Origin: Alnus glutinosa
Lineage: Eukaryota > Streptophyta > Magnoliopsida > Fagales > Betulaceae
Assembly: GCF_958979055.1 (NCBI RefSeq)
Contig: NC_084894.1
Span: 19,809,616-19,873,615, forward strand
DNA length: 64,000 bases
Direction: 5' to 3'
Of the stretch, positions 47,613-58,554 are shown in pieces (position 1 is the stretch's first letter; the number at the start of each line of letters is the position of its first letter). The translations under genes were made by a program, and so were the position numbers. The notes under the pieces were generated by a model. The model ran no database searches. It saw only the letters and a list, made by a program, of their open reading frames with translations, and was not told the DNA's origin.

Positions 47613-48141
47613 TGTTATGCATCCGACTAAGGGAGCTGGGTGTATGGTTCGGACAAGGATGCCTTGATACCAGGGCTCAAGGTACCTTGGATGGCTGCCA
47701 CGTGGTTCTCCTACAGGAACAGGATCGGATGTGGACACCAGCTGCAGAAGGGTATTAGAGGCACTATGCTTATCTTTATGGGTCTTGTTGTAATCTCCTG
47801 TATTACCTTTAATTTCCTAAGACAGTTCCAAGGTGTTCTAGAACGTGCTAAGTGGGTTGTAGAGAGTTAACTTAGTGGTCAGTGGGTCAGTTACTCTTAG
47901 TGGGTCAGTTATTATGTAGTGGGTTCGGCCATTACTGGCAGTTCCCGATTGCTTTGCTGTTGCTACATGATTTAAACCAGAGAAGTGGAAATGAAGGATA
48001 TCTTTTGGGAGGTTAATCATACTACCGTGTGTTTATGAGTTAAACCTGGAAGTGTTAAAACATCTGAGCCGAGTGCTTGAGTGTGGAGGACTAGCCCCTC
48101 GAAGTGCTAATTTTACTTGAGTAATAACAGGGCACGTAACA
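47613..48141 (+). repeat. 3' LTR of the chromovirus
   Basis: 529 bp, directly after the polypurine tract; pairs with 42187-42742. Confidence 0.93.
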
Positions 48142-48152
48142 CTCTTTCCCTC

Positions 48153-48388
48153 TCTCTTCATCATCTACCTTCACCAAAATCATCCACACAGAAAATCTAG
48201 AACCAAAACACCAACAACAAAATTAACCCAAACCAAAACACCCAACATGAACAGTGAATAGAGAGGGAAAGAGCAACTAGAGATTTCTTGGTGTTTGGGT
48301 TTGAGTTAATTTTGTTGTTGGGTGTTTTGGTTATAGATTTTCTATGTGGATGATTTTGGTGGAGGAAGATGATGAAGAGAGAAAGGGA
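48153..48388. repeat. Large imperfect palindrome (about 90-bp arms)
   Basis: The left arm (48153-48245: TCATCATCTACCTTCACC, AAATCATCCACACAGAAAAT) is the reverse complement of the right arm (about 48290-48388: ATTTTCTATGTGGATGATTT, GATGATGAAGAGAGA) with few mismatches and a ~45-bp loop. It lies immediately downstream of the chromovirus and may be part of an older MITE that the retroelement split. Confidence 0.8.
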
Positions 48389-48639
48389 AAGAATCGAAGT
48401 ATGGACACGCAGATGATTTTGGCCATAACTCAACAGAGAGGGAAATAATTGCACTTCAGATGTTGCGTGACCATAACCCACCAAAATTATCACCAACGAA
48501 AATCATCAATCCCATTGAAAATCAACAAGAAGAAATTCCCTACAAATCCGAAAACAAAACTCACTCCTGTGATTTCTCTCGACATGGAAGACAAACACAT
48601 ACAGGGAAAAGGACATTTGGGCAATGAGAAAAATTAGGG

Positions 48640-49219
48640 GAGGGGGTAGCGTGGTGACTCACCACTGGTGAGCAAGAGTGAGAGAGAGAAAAGCAGGAAA
48701 AATGAAAATATAATAAAAAAAAGGAAAATAATATTTAAATGCAAATAAAAAATATAATAGAAAATTTGTTAGAGAATATATATATATAAAAAAAAAATAC
48801 TAAAGTAGGGAGTTATACCTTTTTAACAGTTATTTTAAATTTTATTACTGAAAATGCTCTCAGTGATTAGACAAGAAAGAAGAAGGTAAAGTCCTATAAT
48901 AATAGTCGATATTATTATTATATGTTTGAGGTTGTACAACTCCAGCTTGAACACCTTAACCGTGTGTCAATACAGAGACCCTCCCTTCGATCCCCCTCTC
49001 TTTGAACGTTACTCCACAAGATCAAGAAGTGCATAATTATGCACTAAGTATTGTAATTATAATAAAAACAATAAAATAAAAAATAAAAAAAAAGAATGTT
49101 TTTTTCACTGTGAATAAAAGAAGCTTGAGAAAGCTTTTGAGAGTTTGCGTGGAAACTGTTTTTGGCAGTGTGTTGCATTAGAGTGTTGCAACGTATAAAA
49201 AAATGCTATATGAAAAAAT

Positions 49220-49259
<40 letters not shown>

Positions 49260-50078
49260 TTGAGTATGATAGGTATTTAGACTCTAGATATTGTGGGTAT
49301 CGCTTTGATAGTGTGCTTCACCGCCGGAAAAGAAAATGTTGGAAACTCAAAAGTTAAGACATGTGGAGCAACTTCAGCAAGAACCTATATGATTGCAAAA
49401 GATGTATCAAATCTATTTTTTTTACAGTGTATTTATTTCTACTAGGTACAATAGAAAGTACAAGGCTTAAGTTGCAACCAAATATATAATCAATATTTTG
49501 GACTGAGTGGCGTGATTCAAGATTATTGTATCACTTGAGTAATGATTGCTTTGAAGAGAGTTCAGTCATATGACTCATATTCCTTGAAATTTCTCTCGTG
49601 ATTGTGCAAGATAAGATTAGCATGTATCATGTTTAGTACTGTCAGTGTCGAATAAACATATGAAAGTCGTATAAATACTCATTCTTTTAGTGAGCTACTT
49701 CTAGTGCTGCTATATGGACCCTTTTTGTGATGAGAATTGCTACATGTTTTTACAAGTGCTTACTCCTGATGCAGAAATCACTACTGATATATCATATACA
49801 GATTAACTCATCCAAAATTTAAACTGTCACATCATGAAAAATTTATGATAAGGGTCATGCTTTCGCGTTTCAAAAGAAAGATGACTCTTAACTGCCACTA
49901 AAATATCTCAAATGCCATGCTTGAATATTGTGAAAAGATACAATGCTTGGTGATGTAATGTAGACTCTCGCTCAAGAATTTAGGAAAATGGATGTGATAT
50001 ATATACCTTCTTAGAGTTAACATCAGGTGCTTTTTACAGTAGAATTTTAGTTGTCTCCTTCAAATTCAACTGTACTAG
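48640..50078. other. Intergenic DNA, nothing recognised except a (CT)n run
   Basis: AT-rich sequence with a CT microsatellite at about 49219-49252. No gene or transposon boundary was identified. Confidence 0.4.
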
Positions 50079-50079
50079 C

Positions 50080-50151
50080 TGCTTTTCTTACCCATTATTT
50101 CATTCTCCTTAAGAAAATATGAGAAATGCAAAAAAATGTGGCTAGTTCTAA

Positions 50152-50217
<66 letters not shown>

Positions 50218-50341
50218 ATCAATTTAATAATAATAATAATAATAATAACTGAATGCCATAGTAGTTGTTATCATCGTCTTCTCCCTCTTCTTCATAGAAG
50301 TTTCTGTCGTCGCCAAACCAAATCTGGTCCTCATCCCAAAG
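50080..50341 (-). repeat. Duplicate of the RBR3 3' end, with expanded (GA)n
   Basis: This repeats 50350-50581: both have GCTTTTTCTTA, CATTCTCC.TAA.AAAATATG, GAGAAATG, a GA run, ATCAATTTAA.AATAATAAT and the coding tail ending CAAATCTGGTCCTCATCCCA. The GA run is 58 bp here (50157-50214) but only about 16 bp in the other copy. On the minus strand the tail portion is still open (DEDQIWF...EEEGEDDDNNYY), but the RING2 part is missing. Confidence 0.8.
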
Positions 50342-50470
50342 CCTCTGTACTGCTTTTTCTTAACTATTTTTTAATTTATTCTTTCATTCTCCCTAACAAA
50401 ATATGAGAAATGAAAGAATTTGTGGCAAGCAGTTTCAAAGAAGAGAGAGAGAGAGAAGAGAGATATCAAT

Positions 50471-53400
50471 TTAAAAATAATAATCTGAATCAGAGTCATA
50501 GTACTCGCCATCTTCGTCTTCTACCTCTTCTTCATCGAAGTCTCTGTCCCGGTCAACCCAAATCTGGTCCTCATCCCAGAGTGGGCAGGAACACGTTGCT
50601 TGTTTGTTCTTCCACTCATCTCCACAAGTATAGCAGAATTCATACCCACATCTGAAACACAATGAAAGTATATGCAGCAATTAATCAATTAAAAAATGAA
50701 ACCAAAAATAGAAAACTAAAATTGTTGTAATTAGGCTTCTGTTCCAAGTAGTACATCGCTATTAAATATGCAGACGACAACACTTACCCTCTCCAATTAC
50801 CTCCCAATTTGCAATATCTTTCCAAATTAAAAAAAGTTGCAATGTCTTCCCAAATTACCTAGTCCTTACACTTAATCCCCCCGTTAAGATTTTTATGTTA
50901 AATTAGACTAAAATGGGTCACATGCTATACATGACTTAAAATGACAATAATACCTCTGCATCAAATTTTTTTAAAAACAAAAAATTGTACCAAGAGATCC
51001 ACATATGGTCATGGGTCTTGAAGGCCAGAGTTATGGGTCACCTCTAGACCCACGGCCAAGCCAAGCCAAGCCAAGCTAAGCCGGGCCCCGGGGGGGGGGG
51101 TTTCACCTCCACACCTACAGCAGGCCGGAGGTTACCTCCAAACCCGCGTCGAAGCAGTGGGTCACCTCCAAATTAGCTAAACGGGTTGGGCGGGTCAACC
51201 TATTTAGCCAATCGGGTTACGAACGAGTTGGCCCGTTTGACCTACTTATAAACGTGTCATAAACGGGCTAACCCGTTTATGACCAGAACCCAAACCCAAA
51301 CCCTATAACTTCGTGTCGTGTTCGTGTTGGATTCGCGTGTCATGTCAAAAATTGCCAATCCTAGTCGTGGGTCTCCCCAATTTAGCCGTGGGTCTCCATG
51401 ACCCAAAAAGGTTTTTATTTTTCATTTTCTAATTGAAAGGCATAATTGTATTTCCACACGATAATGGGTATAATAGACATTTTATGTCACGTGTATCGTA
51501 CGCAACCTAGTTCCGTAGGATTTAACAAAAAATCCTAACAAATGGAGGCCAAGTGTAAGCGCTAGGTAGTTTGGGGAAGACATTACAACTTTTTAAAATT
51601 TGGGGAGACATTGCAAATTCAATGGTAGTTTGAGGAGTGTAAGTGTAGTTTCCCCATTCAATCTGCTTACTGCCTCTCTTTCTCTCTTGCCTCTCTCCTC
51701 ATCCCATGCCTCCCTTTTTCTCTCTCCACCCTAGAGGTGGCGAGTGGAGGCGCGTCACGCTAGGGTTTTGCTCCGTTAAGCCTTTTCGAACCTCTCTGTC
51801 TAGATCGCGAAGGGGGGGTTTTTGCTGTAGGGGATTACATCTGTGTCTATCTTCTTCGGTGATGGCACCCAAAATGGTCGTGTAAGGTTGGGTATGGAGC
51901 ATCGTTTCTTCGTAGAGGCAAAAGCTTTCACCTTTTTGGTGGAAGCAGGAAGGTCGGAGCTTCAACTATAGGAAAGACGTTCAGGCTATGCTGGTGTCAT
52001 CGTTTTAAACGCGAGGTATGTAGCATGGCTGATCGATAGGATTGAAGAAGCACTGCGAAACCCTGGAGCTGAGGAGTTCGAAAGTACAACCCAGGAGGCT
52101 TCTTTCGTCGTCACCGTCAAGAGGGAAGGTAATAGAACTAGTCATTTTTTGGAGGTGGCAGTCCAAGGTGAGGGGTGCCAGAGAAGGTTTATTTTGCTGC
52201 CAGAGGGTCATGAAGGGCGGGGATGGAGCAGATTTTCTGGGGAGTTGAGCAAGATTATGGATTTCTTCACAGCCATAGGAGCTCCTCCTCCTTCGGTTCT
52301 GGTTCTGGGCTAGGGTTTCTTGAACCTCTAGTGGAGGAGACTTCTTTGCAAACTCTATTTAGCGAGGACGGACCTGGCCGTGCTAAAGCTACTTCTCCTC
52401 AAGATAATGAAGACAGGGACAGGGTTCTAAGCAGGGAGGAGTTGTTGTCTCTCCTCTAGGCGTGGAAGGGAAGCTTCAAGAAGGTAGTTGGAGAACTGGA
52501 CCGGATCATGGCTTCATTTTGGGCTGGGTTGGTGAAATTTGGGCTTCAATTTGGCCAAGGTTGGGTGCCTAGTGGAACTTTTAGGAGAGATCACAAGCCC
52601 AATCATAAGTCTAAATTCTAGTTTGCCTCCAAACGGGCTTGTAAGCCCAATTCCTCTTTTAGGGCCAATTCTGACCCGGCTCTAGAGACGCCGGTCATGC
52701 CAACAATGGACTTGCCGGAGGCTTCACCGTCAATTGGTCTGGTCTCGGGGATGCTAGTGGTGTTGATGGAGGATTTGTTGAAGGTCGTTCAAGTTCCGAT
52801 GAAGTCTAGTGGCGTCAACGATTCCAGCTCATCATCGGTTATGGCTTTTTCTTCGGTTTCTCGGGACTCAACCTCTTCTTCCTCTCCTTCTGGGTTGGCG
52901 TGACACAGCAAAGGGGGGATCTCCAAATTGTTTAGGCGTGGATTTCTTAACCCTCGGCCATCGGTTGCTTTGGGTTTGAGCATGGTTGTTTCAGGTATGG
53001 CTTCTCCCCTTCTCGCCTCTTCAATTTCTTCTGAGAAGACTCTGGTTGGGACTCCTAGGCCGAAATTGAGGACAAAGACCTCTAACCAACAGCCGGCAGC
53101 TTTGTCTCCAAGTAGGGCTAATTCTAGTATGGCCCCTTCCCCACCCACTCGCATCCTCTGGGTTGAATACAAAAGGGCTCCCCAGGCCAGTTTTGAGGGC
53201 AGGGACTTCTATCCCAGGGCAGGACCATAAGTTGTTTGTGGAGGCAGTGGCTACCCCTCGAAAGGTTAAGCGCAGAAGGGAGCTTTTAAACTTAGATTGC
53301 TCCATCAATTACGATGCAAAGGGTGCATCCTCAAGGCGGGGGAAAGGCAAGGTTCATGCTGACTAGTGTTAAGGGAGTTGAGGGTCTTTGGGTGTTTTTT

Positions 53401-56400
53401 TTTTTTTTTTTTTTAATTCTGTTTTGTGGGCTTAAGGTTTGAGGTTTTTGGGTTTGATGACATGGGTTTCTTGCCCGTTTTGGAGCCTCTTATGTATACT
53501 ATTTGTCTGCTTGTGGGCGTCTTAGGCTTTCTAATAAATTATTATTCATAAAAAATAAAAATAAAAAAATAAAAATTATACTAGAGCAACAAGATGATAG
53601 TAACACGTCCAAGAAACCTTATCCCAACTATCAGGAATTGGCTACATGAATCCATTGATGCCGTTGGGGATGGCCTTCGCATCCGTTTTCTGGCATGATA
53701 ATTGGTGCGGTGATAGTGCTCTAAAGTGTTATTTTCCTAAATTCATTGCCTTAGCTCGTAACAAGGAGGCTTTGGTTTCAGAGTAAATGAATCACTCCAA
53801 TCCACACAACCTTTGGAATCCTAATTTCATGCGAGATGTTTATGATTAGAAAATTGAATCTCTGGATTCTTTTCTCAACTCTTTTATATTCTATGAACCC
53901 ATGTTCGGGAGCTACGGATAGCATTGTGTGGACTCCTTCGAGCCGACATGGTTTTGCAACAAAAAGCTACTACACTGTTAACTTCTCCTAACAATGAAGA
54001 GCCTAGTTCATTCCCTTGGAAAAGCATTTGGAAGGTGAAGGCCCCTCCGCGCATTGCTTTCTTCTTATGGGCCACAACTCTGGGTATAATCCTCACGGTA
54101 GACAATCTTAGAAGGCGGGGGTTTCAGCTGATTAATCGATGTTACCTTTGTAAGAAGGATGAGGAAACTATTATCATCTTCTCCTCCATTGTGAGTTTTC
54201 TGTGAATATCTGGCACTTGGTGCTTATCAGCTTTGGGGTCTCTTGGGTCACACCTGGTAACGTGTCTTAACTGCTCCATTGTTGGAAATTCCTTAGGCAT
54301 GGACATCCTAGAGAAGCTATTTGAAAAGTTATTACAGCCCTCTTAATGTGAAGCATTTGGAGAGAAAGGAACCGTCGAATCTTTGAGGATCGCGAGTCCA
54401 ATGTGCTACTTAAATCCTCTTTCTTAAGATCTCTCAAGGATTGGGCCCTTGCTCATGTTCCTACCTTCTCTTCAGGGAATTTGGTAGATCTGATTTGTTT
54501 TCTAGATTGTAACAACAGCTAGTTCTCGGTGTTCTTGTTTCTCTTGAATAACAACTAGTTCTTTGGTGCTCTTGTTTTCTTGTATACTCTTCATGTATGA
54601 GGATTTTCCTCTTTCTTCAATAAAACTTATTATTATTCATCAAAAAGAAAAAGATTCGAGTTATGGAATTAAGATCATGTTCACTTGGCCTCAAAGCGTG
54701 AGGTACGTGACCTCCTAAACTTATACTCCTCTTCCCTCACAAAATTTTGCTACTAACAATGAGTGAAGCCCACAAGACAAATATGCCTTCAATGGATAAA
54801 ACGATAAATGAGTATATAGAGAGGCTAAATATCAAAAAGAAAAGCTATAATAAGGGCACAGGTTGACTAGGATAAGATAGACTACCTGCAAGTCATGTGG
54901 TAGCAACCTTCAGCAAGTTCAATCATATGGTTGCACTTCACACATTGGCGCCACAGATTTCTTGTTGCAAGAGACTTCAGCTTCACATCTTCTGCAGGAG
55001 GATGAGGGTTTGACAGTTTATAAGCATGGCATGTCATATTACTGTGCCAAGGGACCTTGCAATTGACACAAAAAAGGCCATGACATTTCATGCATTTCCT
55101 GGCTCCAGATCGTTCAACAGCCACAAAATCTTTGTTGTATTCAAAAACATCACTTTTTGACATTAACGTTGAGCATCTTGGATATGGGCAATAAATTCTG
55201 TCTGTCACAAGTATTGAAGCTTCCTTTATGCGTTGCGTCATGATCTCGATTGACTTAGGTGCCAAGAACTTTTTGCAGCTGTCAACAAGAAGCTCTGATT
55301 TACAGTCTTCGTGAGGGCATTTGGGCACCATCCCGTTAAGTAACTTCACCTCTACATGTTGTTTCATACACGAAAAGCAATACCGGTGCAGGCAGCCATC
55401 AACCGAGAACATCTTACTAACATTAGTGTCTTCTAAACAAATTACACAAGTCTCATTCAGATCCTTGCCACGGCTAGATTCTGCAGGTATGCTAATCTGA
55501 GACACTATGGCCTCTCTTGCAAGTTTAAACACAAATTTAATATCATTTCGTGCCACGAACTTGGGGTTGCAATATTTAAATTTTCTCTGAAGAAGAGTCA
55601 CCTGATTTACTAGCAATGCAACCTTGCGCTGCTTTGGTGGCCATTTCCCACTAACCTGCATTGTAAAATACAATGTCAGCAACCTCAATCAGAAGGTATA
55701 TTAAAATTTAAGATTATGAAACATTTTGAGAATAAAAGGATTGCATGAACACCACAGTTAGAAGAATTCCAAACCTTTCCATAAACCTCCAAACCATACA
55801 CATACTAAAGCAATAATCTTACATATAATTATCCATACAAAAGACATCATGGAAAAAACTTTGATCAGTTCACTGGTAACCACCTCTCCAAGAAGAGCAT
55901 ATAAATGCTGTCGGAGTAGTGGTTAATATAACATTATTGGACTCATAATCGTAGGCTGAACTTTTAGATTCACCAGGTCTTTTATCTGGATCTCGCCAAC
56001 ATATATAAACACAATGCCAGATATAATAATTCATACATAAAACGATACATATATTACGCCAAAACCAGCGAGGCAAAGAGAGACTCACAAATTGGTAGAG
56101 CGGGAAGTAGTCGCAGTAAAAGGTGATGCGCTTCAAATCCAAAGCAAGAGCCGCATTAAGCCCTTCGATCAAAGCCATGGCATGCGCGCGGACCTTGCTC
56201 ATTCCGTTCCCCACCAAGGGCTTCCTCACCTCCCATAGTAGATTCTCTCTCGGATCGCATATCGCTACGCCTATCCCCGCCAGAAAGGTTTCCTGGCCCC
56301 TAACCCTTTCCTCGCTCACCAGCCCCTTGGTGTACAATTTGAATACGTCGTCGTCGTTCTCCTCCACGACCTTCGAATTCGAGGACCCCTCCCCGGAGCC

Positions 56401-56901
56401 GAAGGGTTTTTCGTAGTTATTGCCCCACTCAGTCCATTCCTCCTCTGGAATCCTCTGAATCTCGCGCGCGACCCTAGCGTCGTGGATCCGACGGTCGAGA
56501 TCCTCTCTGATTCTGCGCATCTCAGTCTCGCTTGCTTTACGATCCTTGATTTCCTGTTCGTACATCGCGACCACATCGGTTAGGAGGGTATCGAAGCCCG
56601 GAACGCCGTCGTTTTGAGGGTCGAGAATTGGATTCGAGGACGAGGAAGCGGAAGTAGAAGTGGAGGCATGGACATGGACGGTAAGGGAGTCGGCGAGGGC
56701 TTCTTCGAGTTGGAGCAAAAAGGCTAGGTGGAGGTCGAAGTCGGACTCGAGCGCTTCGGCGTCCATTAGCTTGTGGCGTTGCTCGGAGAGCAGCGAATTA
56801 AGGTCCTCGTGGTCCGGTAAGTCTCTGTAGGCCACTGACGATTTTGAGGAATGCCCCAAACGAGAGCTTTTCGGTCCAGGTAAACTACGATACACGGCCA
56901 A
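50471..56901 (-). CDS. RBR-type E3 ubiquitin ligase with RNase H-like domain and acidic tail (RBR3)
   Basis: Exons 56901-56089, 55655-54886 and 50651-50471 give 587 codons, with intron positions as in RBR1/2. The frame opens at TTG (56899-56901) followed by AVYRSLPG. I see no upstream in-frame ATG before the sequence becomes AT-rich, so either the ATG mutated or translation starts at the Met of MDAEALESD. Domains: RNase H-like (GIGVAICDPRENLLWEVRKP), RING1 (CVICLED, HRYCFSC), IBR (CPYPRC, CMKCHGLFCVNC), RING2 (CVKCNHMIELAEGCYHMTC, CGYEFCYTCGDEW; presumed thioester Cys ~522). Unlike the paralogues, exon 3 adds about 30 mostly acidic residues (DEEEVEDEDGEYYDSDSDYY). Intron 2 is 4.2 kb and filled with a MITE and LINE remnants. 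Otherwise uninterrupted; expression depends on removing that intron. Confidence 0.8.
50772..51655. mobile_element. MITE with long inverted arms, in RBR3 intron 2
   Basis: The left arm (about 50788-50905: CACTTACCCTC, AATTTGCAATATC, GTTGCAATGTCTTCCC, CCTAGTCCTTACACTT) is mirrored by the right arm (51540-51655: AAGTGTAAGCGCTAGG, GGGGAAGACATTACAACTTT, GGGGAGACATTGCAAATT, GAGTGTAAGTG). The interior has repeated GGGTCACCTCCA-type segments and a fragment of another element (51175-51367). The target duplication was not resolved. Confidence 0.7.
51175..51367. mobile_element. Fragment of a TIR element ending TTGCCAATCCTAG
   Basis: AACGGGTTGGGCGGGTCAAC, CGTTTATGACC, GTTCGTGTTGGATTCGCGTG and GTCAAAAATTGCCAATCCTAG form one end of a non-autonomous plant transposon family. 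The CGGGTCAAC/GTTTGACC motifs match the element split around 11095-15170. It is nested in the MITE. Confidence 0.5.
51665..53582 (+). pseudogene. LINE ORF1-like sequence with its own 3' tail, no ORF2
   Basis: The plus strand reads a retroelement ORF1/gag-like protein (IEEALRNPGAEEFESTTQEA; RRFILLPEGHEGRGWSRFSG), then low-complexity Ser/Pro-rich stretches and a basic end (KVKRRRELLNLDC) up to about 53366. Several stops interrupt it (near 52312, 52457, 52618 and 52902). A 3' end TAATAAATTATTATTCAT plus an A-rich tail (53536-53582) follows directly, with no reverse transcriptase between. It lies antisense in RBR3 intron 2. Confidence 0.6.
53590..54655 (+). pseudogene. LINE ORF2 3' end (zf-RVT region) with tail
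   Basis: Plus strand: DGLRIRFWHDNWCGDSALK, then PWKSIWKVKAPPRIAFFLWA, RRGFQLINRCYLCKKDEET and SIWRERNRRIFEDRE. This is the zinc-binding domain and C-terminus of plant LINE reverse transcriptases. Stops and frame changes are frequent. It ends with AATAAAACTTATTATTATTC and a short A-rich tail at about 54655, much like the tail at 53582. It is 5'-truncated, as LINE copies usually are. Confidence 0.75.
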
Positions 56902-56996
56902 GTGATTCGTGGTAGGGTTGGTGTGTGATGTGTATAAGATTATATAAATTAAGGTTAAATAGTTTAGGGGTACATGTTATTACACCTTAAATTCAA

Positions 56997-57178
56997 GAGA
57001 AATGATTTTTACACTTATTTCTCATAACAGTCCTACAACAAGCTGACGTGGCTGGTAGTATTTTATTATTTTTTTACAAAAAGGAAAGAAAACAAATCAA
57101 AAAAAGTAATAAAATATTACCAACCACATCAGCTTGTTGTGGGGCTGTTGTGAGAAATGAGTGTAAGGATCATTTCTC
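56997..57178. mobile_element. Short hairpin MITE with 9-bp TSD, upstream of RBR3
   Basis: Arms of about 72 bp beginning GAGAAATGAT are near-perfect inverted repeats (CTACAACAAGCTGACGTGGC versus CCACATCAGCTTGTTGTGG). The exact 9-mer TAAATTCAA flanks both sides (56988-56996, 57179-57187), the size expected of Mutator-like elements. It starts 96 bp upstream of the first RBR3 codon. Confidence 0.9.
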
Positions 57179-57460
57179 TAAATTCAATCATCCCTTCGAT
57201 TACAAAATGCTTCCAAGGTGGTATATGGCGTTAGGCCCTATTTTTAGTTGGTACTTTTGTCAGTCCTTTATCTATTTTTTTTTAATAGACCTCCACGTCA
57301 CTCTCAATAAAATACTGACACTTGTCCTTCTTTTCACATATTGTGTCCGACTCGAATGAGACACCCACGTGGCACACGTTCATAGGTGATACTTAGGGTT
57401 TCAGTGCCATATAGGTTTAAGAAAATAATAAAAATAAAAAAAAAAAATCATAAAAACTTA

Positions 57461-57502
<42 letters not shown>

Positions 57503-57702
57503 GAACACACAAAAAAAAATTGTCCCCAACTTGGATGAACCCTAGTTTTCCTCTTCTCCCAAAATCACACGAACTACTTTATAAGAGCACTTGTCTTTTG
57601 ATTGTCGATCGAAATCGACCGTTTCTATAACGTTATCTTGTGTTTTTAGTTTATCTTCACCAATTGCAAGAATCTTCGTAAGCAGCTCCAGTTTTGAGCA
57701 AC

Positions 57703-58316
57703 ATGTCAAATGGTTGTGGCAAAGAGAAGGTTTGATCTGTTACACCATAGCTTGTTTGTTGGGGGGTAAGAAAAAAGAAATGTTGATTTTTGGGTTTTAA
57801 TGGCAGATAAAGAATTCGTCTTCATCCTCAGTTGGGTGTGGTATGGAATCGTTGGTGTGTTATTGCGCCTCACCATTGAAGACTTCGTGGACAGAGGACA
57901 ATCCTAGCAAGTGATTTTAGGCCTGTGCGCAATATGATCCAAAGACGGTAAGTTATGTTAAAATTGTTGGTTCTTTGTGTTGCATCTATGTTAAATGTTT
58001 TATTCCCAGTGATGCAAAGAATTCCAGCTTTCCGTTTTTTCAAATGGATAGACCCTCCAACTTCTAATAGTGTTGGAGATGTCTTACCAGTGTTGTTGAA
58101 AAAACTCAACAACCTAGACATCGAAAATGATACACTCATGGAAAGGGTTATATTTCTCAAGAATGAGAATGTCAAATATATGGATAGAGTTAAGCAGTTA
58201 GAGAATGAAGGTGGCATGAAAGCCGAAAGGATTGTGTATCTGGAGAAGGAAAATGACATATATGGCAAGAGAGAAATGATTAATCTTATTGCATGTTTGG
58301 ATGCAAATAGAATTTG
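57703..58316 (+). pseudogene. GRF-type zinc-finger/coiled-coil protein, inactivated
   Basis: The ATG at 57703 with short exon 1 (to 57729) and exon 2 (57807-57947) encodes MSNGCGKEK and CYCASPLKTSWTEDNPSK. The GRF finger continues ACAQYDPKT, and exon 3 (from about 58010) reads FRFFKWIDPP, followed by a coiled coil (LLKKLNNLDIEN, VIFLKNENVKYMDRVKQL). TGA (57912) and TAG (57918) interrupt the finger. The final zinc-binding Cys before RFFKW is Phe or Ala here, and the exon 2/3 frames do not join. GRF fingers occur in nucleic-acid-binding proteins and in many transposon-related plant genes. Non-functional copy. Confidence 0.65.
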
Positions 58317-58554
58317 AATTCTATTTGCAACAGTATTCGGGTTTTTTGGTTTGGTCGGATATATAATACAACCCGCATTTAACCCAAATACTGACCTGAA
58401 TTCACCGCAAATTTCAACTTTGAAAACTCGAATTCCAAGGCACTTTTTCAATTCTAACACTAGTCAGGTGCCCAACGTTTTGTTTTGTTCAAGTTGTCAA
58501 ACGCGTGAAATAATGGCCTGAAATGCCTGGGGAAAAAAAATAAAAAATTTTGAC

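Larger units (their letters stand above)
42187..48141 (+). mobile_element. Ty3/gypsy chromovirus LTR retrotransposon, complete structure
   Basis: LTRs at 42187-42742 and 47613-48141 start TGTTATGCATCC and end ACGTAACA. They are flanked by the exact 5-bp duplication CTCTT (42182-42186, 48142-48146). The primer-binding site TGGTATCAGAGCC (42745-42757) matches initiator tRNA-Met, and a purine tract GATGAAAGGGGC lies at 47600-47610. The LTRs are very similar; their main difference is a ~27-bp tandem GGGTCAGTT-type duplication in the left one. The single polyprotein frame is heavily mutated, so the element cannot move by itself. The chromodomain places it among the chromoviruses; its short size suits the Reina clade, which is inference. 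Confidence 0.93.

Noticed and set aside
51060..51110. CRISPR-like short repeats (CCAAGCCAAGCCAAG)
   Set aside because: Simple repeat within a plant MITE; no spacers of constant length, and CRISPR is not expected in a plant genome.
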